Part shown: positions 6,815-13,606 of the stretch, one piece after another
Layout of the letters: each line of letters begins with the position of its first letter
Position numbering within the stretch: the first letter of the stretch is position 1
Position numbers and translations under genes: made by a program
The notes under the pieces: generated by a model
Databases searched by the model: none
What the model saw: the letters and a program-made list of their open reading frames with translations, nothing else
Told to the model about the DNA's origin: nothing
NCBI GenBank assembly: GCA_946406275.1
Contig: CAMJJZ010000013.1
Span: 1-23,554 of the forward strand
Source of the DNA: an uncultured Bacteroidales bacterium
GTDB taxonomy: Bacteria; Bacteroidota; Bacteroidia; Bacteroidales; UBA932
Length of the DNA: 23,554 nt
Reading direction: 5' to 3'

Positions 6815-7691
6815 AATCATTGCAGCAGTACTTATTGCGCTATTATCATGCACCGGGAAAACAGGGCCGGCGGAACGTCTCCAAACATCATTCTGTCTGC
6901 ATAGTCCGTTTTATTTCAAATCCGCCGACCCTGATCCGGTGCTTATTACGGACTACAACATCCTCATATACAATTGTTTCGGAATGCTGGAAGAATCGGC
7001 TTTCGTCCCTGAGAGGGAGATGGCCGCAGGCGCCGTTTTCAAAATCACGCTCCTTGCGGGAGGTGATTATACGGTGCTTGTGGCTGCCAATCTTGGATAT
7101 GAGCTGGCCGCGCCGCCCGGCCTGGAGGATGCGCTGCAGATTACGCACTTCCTGGCCTATCCGGACGAATACTCCCACGGGATGCCCATGGCGGTCGTGA
7201 AGGAGCATGTTCCTGCCGGAGGAACTGTGGACGTGCGCCTGGAAAGGCTTATGGCGGCTATAGACATCGGCCTTGACAAAAGCCTCCTGGACCCGGACGT
7301 GCAGATGACTCCGGTGGAGGTGCGGATAGGGAAGTGTCCGTCGGCGGCAAGGCTGTTCGGCCACGGGAAGGCGGAGCGCTTCTTTACCAACGGATTCGTG
7401 CGCACGGGGCGGGAACTGGACGATCTGAATCGCGGAGGTACCGTGAGGCTGTATATGCTGGAGAACCTTTCTGGGGAGAATCCGTCGTCCTACATAGAAA
7501 TAAAAACGGCTTACCATGGCACAAGTGGCCACAGTAAGCCGGGAGAATACCTTGTTTACCGCTTTTTCCTTGGCGGAGAAGGTTCTTTCGACATTGCCCG
7601 GAACACCCTCTACAGCATTGTGGTGCGGCCCGTTGGGGACGGCCTGTCCTGTGAGGACGGCTGGAGGGTGGATCGGGGAGGCCTTGACTAG
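6783..7691 (+). CDS. Fimbrial-type lipoprotein (FimB/Mfa2 or DUF4906-like)
   Basis: This 302-residue protein begins inside the previous gene in another frame. Its start is supported by a normal lipoprotein signal: basic MRRTLWWKHSR, hydrophobic IIAAVLIALL and lipobox LLSC (C23). RLMAAIDIGL (155-164), YMLENLSGE followed by SYIEIKTAY (224-243), and FFLGGEGSFDIARNTLYSI (261-279) are patterns typical of Bacteroidales fimbrial anchor or assembly proteins, where a YxxENxxG segment precedes a conserved IEI strand. A role as cell-surface anchor or cap for a fimbrium built with the preceding protein is inferred. No further fim-like genes follow. Its stop interlocks with the nqrF stop: both genes terminate in the palindrome CTAG at 7688-7691, tail to tail. 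The exact subfamily is uncertain. Confidence 0.6.
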   Translation: MRRTLWWKHSRIIAAVLIALLSCTGKTGPAERLQTSFCLHSPFYFKSADPDPVLITDYNILIYNCFGMLEESAFVPEREMAAGAVFKITLLAGGDYTVLVAANLGYELAAPPGLEDALQITHFLAYPDEYSHGMPMAVVKEHVPAGGTVDVRLERLMAAIDIGLDKSLLDPDVQMTPVEVRIGKCPSAARLFGHGKAERFFTNGFVRTGRELDDLNRGGTVRLYMLENLSGENPSSYIEIKTAYHGTSGHSKPGEYLVYRFFLGGEGSFDIARNTLYSIVVRPVGDGLSCEDGWRVDRGGLD

Positions 7692-8962
7692 CCTCCGAAA
7701 TTGTCGAAGAGGATGCTCTCCGGTTCTACGCCAAGGGAGTCCAGAAGGTCGCAGACACACTTTGTCATCATGGGCGGGCCGCACATGAAGTACTTGATGT
7801 CTTCGGGGGCTTCGTGGTCCTTGAGGTAGGTTTCGTTCATCACGTTGTGAACGAATCCGGGAGTGTACTTTACGCCTGCCGCATCCGCTGCCGGGTCTGG
7901 ACGGTCAAGGGCAAGATGGAAGTGGAAGTTGGGGAAATCCTTTTCTATTTCCGCGAAATCTTCCAGGTAGAAGGCTTCCACAAGGGCGCGTGCGCCGTAG
8001 AAGAAGTGAACTTCCCTCTTGGTCTTGAGCGTTTTGAAAAGGTGCATAATGTGGCTGCGGAGAGGTGCCATACCGGCGCCGCCGCCCACGAAGACGTACT
8101 CCTGTGAGTCAGGATCGTCCTTGGGGAGGAGGAACTCTCCGTAAGGGCCGCTTATCATCACTTTGTCCCCGGGCTTGCGGGAGAAGACGTAGGTGGAGGC
8201 TATTCCCGGAGGAACGCCTGGCACGAACTTGAAGACGCCCTTGGGCTGGGTGCGGTCGAACGGGGGAGTTGCGATACGCACGTTGAGCTTGATGAGGTCT
8301 TTCTCTGCGGGATAGCTGGCCATGGAGTATGCCCTGATGGTGGGAACGGTGTTCTTGAACTTCAGGGAAGTGATGCCGTACTTGTCCCAATCGCCTTTGT
8401 AGATGTCGGCCACGCCCATATCGGCAAAATCCGCCTCATACTCAGGAATGTCTATCTGGATGTACTCGCCGGACTTAAAGTCGATGTGCTCGCCTTCCGG
8501 GAGACGGACGGTGAATTCCTTGATGAAGGTGGCCACGTTGTCGTTGGAGATGACCTCGCATTCCAGTTTCTTCACACTGAGGGCGCTTTCCGGAACGGCA
8601 ATGGAGATGTTGTCCTTTACCTTTACCTGGCAGCCAAGGCGCCATCCTTCCTTGATCTGTTTGCGGGAGAAGAAGCCCGTTTCAGTGGGGAGGATGGTTC
8701 CGCCGCCTTCCAGTACCTGGAGCTTGCATTGGCCGCAGTTGGCCTTGCCGCCGCAGGCGGAGGGGAGGAAGATGCCATGGTCCGCAAGGGTGTGCATGAC
8801 GTCTCCGCCGGGGGTGACGTCAAGTTCCTTGGTGCCGTCGTTGATGTTGATCTTGACTGTGCCCGAGGGCGTTACCGCCGCCTTGATTATAAGGAGGAGG
8901 GCCACCAGGACCAGCGTTACCACTACGATGACTGCAATTGCAGTGAGAATTGTATTACCCAT
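7688..8962 (-). CDS. nqrF: Na+-translocating NADH:quinone reductase subunit F
   Basis: NqrF is the electron entry subunit: it oxidises NADH on FAD and passes electrons through a [2Fe-2S] centre. The 424-residue protein has one N-terminal membrane helix (about 4-27). A plant-type ferredoxin domain follows, with Cys ligands C70, C76, C79 and C111 (ACGGKANCGQC and LGCQV). The flavin domain has RAYSMASYP (210-218), and the NADH domain has GGGAGMAPLRS (293-303) and CGPPMM (394-399). The terminal FDNFGG is the normal NqrF end. It is the last gene of the six-gene operon, 12 bp after nqrE. There is no hairpin terminator after it because the stop overlaps the convergent lipoprotein gene by four bases. 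Confidence 0.97.
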   Translation of the reverse strand: MGNTILTAIAVIVVVTLVLVALLLIIKAAVTPSGTVKININDGTKELDVTPGGDVMHTLADHGIFLPSACGGKANCGQCKLQVLEGGGTILPTETGFFSRKQIKEGWRLGCQVKVKDNISIAVPESALSVKKLECEVISNDNVATFIKEFTVRLPEGEHIDFKSGEYIQIDIPEYEADFADMGVADIYKGDWDKYGITSLKFKNTVPTIRAYSMASYPAEKDLIKLNVRIATPPFDRTQPKGVFKFVPGVPPGIASTYVFSRKPGDKVMISGPYGEFLLPKDDPDSQEYVFVGGGAGMAPLRSHIMHLFKTLKTKREVHFFYGARALVEAFYLEDFAEIEKDFPNFHFHLALDRPDPAADAAGVKYTPGFVHNVMNETYLKDHEAPEDIKYFMCGPPMMTKCVCDLLDSLGVEPESILFDNFGG

Positions 8963-8974
8963 TGTGCAGTCCTC

Positions 8975-9571
8975 CTATAGCGCTATTCCCATGAAGGTCA
9001 TGAAGGCGATGCCCATTAGACCCACGGTGATGAATGTTATGCCAAGACCCTTGAGGGCGTCAGGAACGTTGGAGTAGCTCATCTTCTCGCGGATGGCTGC
9101 AAGTGAGACTATGGCAAGGAACCAGCCAAGGCCGGAACCAAGCGAATAGACGGTTGCCTGGCCAATGTTCACGAAGTCTTTCTGCTGCATGAACAGGGAA
9201 CCGCCCAGGATGGCGCAGTTAACTGCAATCAGGGGCAGGAAGATACCCAGCGAGGAGTAGAGTTCCGGAGAGAATTTCTCCACCACCATTTCCACTATCT
9301 GGACTATTGCCGCTATGACGGCGATGAAGACGATGAAGCTCAGGAAGCTCAGGTCTACGCCTTCTATGAGGGCGTCCGGAGCCAGCACGTAGCGGTTTAG
9401 GAGATAGTTTACAGGAAGGGTGATGAGTAGCACCGCAATCACGGCCAGACCAAGGCCTGCGGCCGTTTTTACGTTCTTTGATACTGCCAGGAAAGAGCAC
9501 ATTCCCAGGAAGTATGCGAATATCATGTTGTCCACGAAGATGGACTTGACGAATAAGCTTACAGTTTCCAT
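8975..9571 (-). CDS. nqrE: Na+-translocating NADH:quinone reductase subunit E
   Basis: NqrE is one of two homologous six-helix membrane subunits that cradle an intramembrane iron-sulfur centre in the sodium pump. The 198-residue protein is almost entirely hydrophobic helices. It retains the two conserved cysteines of the family, C25 (GMCSFLAV) in the first helix region and C119 (VNCAILG) in the fourth. [23 protein letters not shown] is diagnostic for NqrE/RnfA; the company of nqrA, nqrB and nqrF makes it NqrE, not RnfA. It sits between nqrD (12 bp) and nqrF (12 bp) in the expected order. Length is normal and nothing is missing. Confidence 0.97.
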   Translation of the reverse strand: METVSLFVKSIFVDNMIFAYFLGMCSFLAVSKNVKTAAGLGLAVIAVLLITLPVNYLLNRYVLAPDALIEGVDLSFLSFIVFIAVIAAIVQIVEMVVEKFSPELYSSLGIFLPLIAVNCAILGGSLFMQQKDFVNIGQATVYSLGSGLGWFLAIVSLAAIREKMSYSNVPDALKGLGITFITVGLMGIAFMTFMGIAL

Positions 9572-9583
9572 AGTGCGTGCGTT

Positions 9584-10198
9584 TTACTTTTCCTGAAGAT
9601 CTTTCTGGATGCTGCGTTGTACCCACACTATGCATCCCAGGAGGATGAGTGCGAACGGCGGCAGGATGACCAGGTTGTTGGGAACGTAACCGAAGCGGTT
9701 GAGGATATCGATGCCGAACAGGGTTCCGCTGCCAAGGAGCTCACGGAAGAAGGCGACGATGATGAGGATGAGTCCGTAGCCGGCGCCGTTGGCCACACCG
9801 TCAAGGAACGACGGCCAGGGCTTGTTTCCAAGTGCGAAAGCCTCAATGCGGCCCATCACTATACAGTTGGTAATGATGAGGCCGATGTAGACGCTTAGCT
9901 GCTTGTCAATGGCGTAGGTGGCTTCGAAGCTCTTTAGGACCTGGTCCACCAGGATAACCATCATGGCCACCACAACCAGCTGGACGATGATACGTACACG
10001 GCCGGGAATGGTGTTCCGGAGGAGAGACAGGATAAGGCTGGAGATGCCGCAGACCACAATGACGGAGAGGGTCATGACCAGCGCACCCTTGAGGGTGACC
10101 GTAACCGCCAGGGAAGAGCAGATGCCCAGCACCAGGACGGTAATGGGATTGCCCTTGAAAATGGGGTTCAGAATGGTTTCTTTCAGTTTAGCATCCAT
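9584..10198 (-). CDS. nqrD: Na+-translocating NADH:quinone reductase subunit D
   Basis: NqrD is the partner of NqrE in the membrane core of the pump. The 204-residue, six-helix protein carries C27 (GICSSLAVT) and C112 (ITNCIVMGR), the pair expected to ligate the intramembrane cluster together with NqrE. Other family segments are NPITVLVLGICS, IEAFALGNKPWPSFLDG and FFRELLGSGTLFG. The start lies 3 bp after the nqrC stop, so coupling is likely. It is homologous to RnfE; gene order and the presence of nqrA and nqrF decide in favour of NqrD. Confidence 0.97.
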   Translation of the reverse strand: MDAKLKETILNPIFKGNPITVLVLGICSSLAVTVTLKGALVMTLSVIVVCGISSLILSLLRNTIPGRVRIIVQLVVVAMMVILVDQVLKSFEATYAIDKQLSVYIGLIITNCIVMGRIEAFALGNKPWPSFLDGVANGAGYGLILIIVAFFRELLGSGTLFGIDILNRFGYVPNNLVILPPFALILLGCIVWVQRSIQKDLQEK

Positions 10199-10201
10199 AT
10201 C

Positions 10202-11005
10202 TTATTCCTCCTCACATTTATTGTGTTCACAATTGCCTTCACATTCTCCTTCGTGATTATGCTCATGCTTTCCACAGCACTCGTGCTGAGGGGCATTTGC
10301 ACCGAAGTATTTTGCATAGGCTGAAAGCCAGGTGTCGATGGCGGCGTCAAGGCCCTTGGAGGTCATGGTTGCGCCGGAGATGGCGTCTATCTGGCCGCCC
10401 TTGGAGATGTCCACTACGTTTTCATCAGCAAAATTGGCGGTTTTCCCTACGAACTGGGCCTGGAAGGAAGGATCGTCCTTGATCTTGGCGCCAAGGCCGG
10501 CGGTTTCGGACTCGTGGTCGAAGTATGCGCCGCCCATGGTGGAATTGTCCGCCTCGAAGGAGATGTAGCCCCAGATGGGACCCCACAGGCCGGCTCCGTA
10601 GATGGGAACAACGGTGCGGCCGTTCTTGAAGATGAATACGGGGAGTTCGGGTTCGCCGGTTTTGTTGGCTCCGCCCTTGATGTTGTAGTTCTGGCGCTTG
10701 AGGGGCTTGGGGCCGTAGACCTCTATGCCTTCGAGTTCCTTCACCACATTGCCGTCCAGGTCTATGACGAATGCCTTGGAGATTTCCTCCGCGTACTTGT
10801 CAAGCTTCTGGGTGTTGGAGAGTTTGTCCAGGTCCGCCTTGGAGCCATACTGCGCCGCCGTGAGCATCTGGGAGATGGTTTCCGCCTTTTCGTTGGCGTC
10901 CTGCCTGCTCTTGAGGCTCTGGGAGACGAAGGCTAGGAGCGCGGCCACTACTACCACTATGAGAGTGGTGTAGATAACAGTGTAAAGATTGTTATTTGTA
11001 TTCAT
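10202..11005 (-). CDS. nqrC: Na+-translocating NADH:quinone reductase subunit C with Cys/His-rich tail
   Basis: NqrC carries a covalently bound FMN. The 267-residue protein has an N-terminal membrane helix (about 8-28) and a periplasmic FMN-binding domain. The flavinylation motif is DAISGATMTSKG, with T213 the expected attachment site. Unusually, after the normal NqrC end (about residue 236) it has a tail, 241-267, with five His (241, 247, 249, 251, 261), five Cys (243, 244, 255, 259, 264), many Glu and no hydrophobic residues. The tail looks like a soft-metal-binding segment and would face the periplasm with the FMN domain. The stop lies 3 bp before the nqrD start, and the downstream frame is intact, so I see no sign that the tail is a frameshift artefact. 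Its function is unknown. Confidence 0.95.
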   Translation of the reverse strand: MNTNNNLYTVIYTTLIVVVVAALLAFVSQSLKSRQDANEKAETISQMLTAAQYGSKADLDKLSNTQKLDKYAEEISKAFVIDLDGNVVKELEGIEVYGPKPLKRQNYNIKGGANKTGEPELPVFIFKNGRTVVPIYGAGLWGPIWGYISFEADNSTMGGAYFDHESETAGLGAKIKDDPSFQAQFVGKTANFADENVVDISKGGQIDAISGATMTSKGLDAAIDTWLSAYAKYFGANAPQHECCGKHEHNHEGECEGNCEHNKCEEE

Positions 11006-11016
11006 GGCTGCACTGT

Positions 11017-12162
11017 TTAGGCGTTAAGGACTTTCTTTGCACGGCGGTTTACCGCAGACGTAACAACGCAGTGGTCGATGAGCGGTGCAAAGGTGTTCAT
11101 CAGAAGGATGGCCAGCATCATGCCCTCCATGTATCCGGGGTTCCAGAGGCGTACCACAACTGCCAGGGCGCCCACCAGGAAGCCGTAGATCCACTTGCCG
11201 GTCTCTGTCTGAGCGGCGGTGACTGGGTCAGTGGCCATGAAGACGGAACCGAAGAGGAAGCCGCCCATCACAATCTGGTAGTAGCAGGGGAGTTCAGTTG
11301 CTCCGGCAAGCTGGCCCAGCCAACCTACCAGGAGGCCGCCGGCCACGCTGGAGACCATAATCTTCCAGGAGGCTACGCCCGTCCAGACAAGAAGGATGGC
11401 TCCCAGGAGGATTGCCACCACGCAGGTTTCACCGGTGCTGCCGGGGATGAAGCCCCAGAACATGTCCATGAAGGAATACTGGGTGCCAAGTGCATCCAGA
11501 CCGCCTTCGTGGGCAATTGCCAGAGGCGTTGCGGCGGAGATAGCATCCACGTCCTTGAGCGCGCCAACCCAGGTCTTGGATACCCAGACGTTGGATCCGG
11601 ACATGCTTGAAGGATAGGAGAAGAACAGGAAAGCACGTGCAACCAGCGCGGGGTTCCAAATGTTCATACCGGTGCCACCGAACACTTCTTTCACGAAGAT
11701 TACGGAGAATGCAGTGGCGAGTGCCAGCATCCACAGCGGAACGTCCACGGGGACGATGAGAGGGATCAGGAAGCCGGTTACGAGGTAACCCTCGTTAACC
11801 TCCTCTTCGCGGATCTGGGAGCTTGCAAACTCAATTGCAAGGCCCACCACGTAGGAAACCACAAACAGAGGGAGCATCCTGAGAAGGCCGTACCAGAACA
11901 TATGCCAGAAGTTCCAGTCAAGGCCGTAGAGGTTGGAGGTCTGGAGGCCCACGTTGTACATGCCGAACAGAGCGGCGGGCACAAGGGCGATGACCACCAT
12001 GATCATGACGCGCTTAAGGTCAATTCCGTCACGCACGTGTGCGCCCTTTGCCGTTACGGTGCCGGGAACGCGCAGGAAGGTATCGAAGGCGTCGATGGAA
12101 GAATGCAGCCAGTATAGCTTGCCGCCTTTTTCAAAAAGGCCAGGTTTCTTTTCGTCTGCCAT
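11017..12162 (-). CDS. nqrB: Na+-translocating NADH:quinone reductase subunit B
   Basis: NqrB is the largest membrane subunit. It holds riboflavin and a covalent FMN and provides much of the Na+ channel and quinone site. The 381-residue protein has about ten hydrophobic helices. FGGTGMNIWNPALVARAFLFFSYP (161-184) is diagnostic. The flavinylation site is in DAISAATPLA, with T212 the expected FMN-linked residue. The residue two positions before that Thr is Ala (SAAT), where NqrC here and textbook motifs have Gly (SGAT). Whether this is usual in the lineage I cannot tell. Length is slightly below that of proteobacterial NqrB. The start is 3 bp after the nqrA stop and the stop is 11 bp before nqrC. 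Confidence 0.97.
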   Translation of the reverse strand: MADEKKPGLFEKGGKLYWLHSSIDAFDTFLRVPGTVTAKGAHVRDGIDLKRVMIMVVIALVPAALFGMYNVGLQTSNLYGLDWNFWHMFWYGLLRMLPLFVVSYVVGLAIEFASSQIREEEVNEGYLVTGFLIPLIVPVDVPLWMLALATAFSVIFVKEVFGGTGMNIWNPALVARAFLFFSYPSSMSGSNVWVSKTWVGALKDVDAISAATPLAIAHEGGLDALGTQYSFMDMFWGFIPGSTGETCVVAILLGAILLVWTGVASWKIMVSSVAGGLLVGWLGQLAGATELPCYYQIVMGGFLFGSVFMATDPVTAAQTETGKWIYGFLVGALAVVVRLWNPGYMEGMMLAILLMNTFAPLIDHCVVTSAVNRRAKKVLNA

Positions 12163-12165
12163 AGC

Positions 12166-13500
12166 TTATGCCATTTCTTTGATCATGAGGTCAATACCCT
12201 TTTGGATAATGGCCTGGATCTCGTTCTTGGAGGGGTCAACGTAGTCGCACAGGGCGAGGTCTTCCGGAAGGACTTCGTAGATACCGAACTTTTCCATCTT
12301 TTCGATGTCCCCGGCAAGGCAGGCCTTGATGAGGTAGATGGGGAAGATGTCCATGGGGGTGACATCCTCAAAGCACTTGGTTTCCACAAAGGCGCGGGGA
12401 CCGCCGTGGAGGTTGGTGTCCATATCGTACTTCTTGCCCGGGGTGAGCCAGGAGAAGTAGCACCAGGACGTGCTGTGTACCTTGGGGCGGAAGGGCTTTG
12501 CCCAGCCGAACCACTCTCTTTCATATCCTTCGCGGAGAAGGGTGAGCTGGCTGTGGAAGAAACCCAGATAGCCGTCCTTGCCAAGGTTTTCTCCGGTGAG
12601 GGCGTTTCCGCCTACCACGCGGACGTCCGGCATAACGTGGACCAGTTGCTCCACGGGAGTGCCGGGGAGGCAGGTAACGTAGCCAAGGTGTGTTGCCGAC
12701 GGGCCGGTGACCGCCACCTTGCGGGTGAGGTCAAGCTTTCCGGTGCGGAACAGGCGGCCTATGGCTGCAAGCAGGACGGGATCTACCGTCCAGACCACGT
12801 CTCCCTTCATGATGGGGGATATGTGGCTTATCTGGACGCCCACGTTTCCTGCGGGGTGAGGACCCTCTACGGTATGCAGGACGGCGTTTTCTACCTTGTG
12901 GAAAGGTGAGCTGGACCATACCTTTGCATTCACGCAGATGTGGACGGGAGCGAATTTTGCCAGTGCGTCCACCGCGGCCTGGATGTCTTCCAGGGAGTCC
13001 TTGAGGGTGAATTCAGTGTCCGGAGCCAGGGGGGCTGTGCTGAAGCTGGAGATGAAAATTGCCTTGGGGGTGGTTTCCAGTCCGGCCAGGACGCCATACG
13101 GGCGCTGGACGATTGCCGGCCACAGACCACTGTTCAGGAGGATGCTCTTCACCTGGTCTGCGGTGTCCGGGACTCCGACGGGGAAGGAGGCGTACTCCAT
13201 TTCCTTTCCGGGTTCCACAAGTACGGCCAGCAACTTTCTCTTTTCTCCCCTGACGATTCCCTTGACCGTGCCGCTGACGGGCGAGGTCAGGAGAATTGCC
13301 GGGATCTGTTTGTGGCACATGAGGGGCGATCCGGCCAGGACGGGGTCTCCTTCCTTTACGAGGAGTTTGGGTACGAAGCCCTTGAAATCCGTAGGTTTGA
13401 CGGCTACCACGTCCGGCCTTACAACCTTCATTACCACGGGCTCAGCGGTTCCTGCGAGGGGAACGTTGAGGCCCTTTTTTAGTACGAGATTGTTGGACAT
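12166..13500 (-). CDS. nqrA: Na+-translocating NADH:quinone reductase subunit A
   Basis: NqrA is the soluble, membrane-attached cytoplasmic subunit, related to RnfC. The 444-residue product begins MSNNLVLKKGLNVPLAGTAE, the normal NqrA N-terminus, in which the KKGLNxPLxG segment is diagnostic. Later family segments are VKEGDPVLAGSPL, SPVSGTVKGIVRGEKRKLL and RPYGVLAGLETTPKAIF. The frame stays open to 13773, but that extension runs through an AT-rich promoter region and into the divergent gene, so ATG 13500 is chosen. It is the first gene of the nqrABCDEF operon, whose intergenic gaps are 3-12 bp. A TATATTCG near-match to the -7 consensus lies about 39-46 bp upstream. The complex couples NADH oxidation and quinone reduction to Na+ export. 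Confidence 0.97.
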   Translation of the reverse strand: MSNNLVLKKGLNVPLAGTAEPVVMKVVRPDVVAVKPTDFKGFVPKLLVKEGDPVLAGSPLMCHKQIPAILLTSPVSGTVKGIVRGEKRKLLAVLVEPGKEMEYASFPVGVPDTADQVKSILLNSGLWPAIVQRPYGVLAGLETTPKAIFISSFSTAPLAPDTEFTLKDSLEDIQAAVDALAKFAPVHICVNAKVWSSSPFHKVENAVLHTVEGPHPAGNVGVQISHISPIMKGDVVWTVDPVLLAAIGRLFRTGKLDLTRKVAVTGPSATHLGYVTCLPGTPVEQLVHVMPDVRVVGGNALTGENLGKDGYLGFFHSQLTLLREGYEREWFGWAKPFRPKVHSTSWCYFSWLTPGKKYDMDTNLHGGPRAFVETKCFEDVTPMDIFPIYLIKACLAGDIEKMEKFGIYEVLPEDLALCDYVDPSKNEIQAIIQKGIDLMIKEMA

Positions 13501-13534
13501 TATAAATATAGGTTTTTGAGTATTTCTTATATAC

Positions 13535-13567
13535 TTTGCGAATATACGGATTTTTTTGTTAAATTTG
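13535..13567 (+). promoter_or_regulatory. Bacteroidota-type promoter (-33 TTTG, -7 TAAATTTG) for the barrel protein gene
   Basis: TTTG at 13535-13538 and TAAATTTG at 13560-13567 are separated by 21 bp. This is the best match in the window to the Bacteroidota -33/-7 arrangement. Transcription would start near 13574. That is downstream of the first in-frame ATG (13556), so the ATG at 13607 is the true start, with a leader of about 33 nt. Confidence 0.6.
13539..13546 (-). promoter_or_regulatory. Candidate -7 box for the nqr operon
   Basis: The minus strand reads TATATTCG, one mismatch from TAnnTTTG. It would give a start near 13532 and a leader of about 32 nt to the nqrA ATG. It lies inside the spacer between the -33 and -7 elements of the divergent plus-strand promoter. 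If both are real, the two polymerases compete for the same DNA. Confidence 0.35.
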
Positions 13568-13606
13568 TCTGCTTTTTTATACGAAATTGACCACTTTAAA
13601 ACTAAT

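Noticed and set aside
8975..10198. RnfA and RnfE instead of NqrE and NqrD
   Set aside because: These subunits are homologous, but flanking nqrA, nqrB, nqrC and nqrF in canonical order settle the assignment as Nqr.
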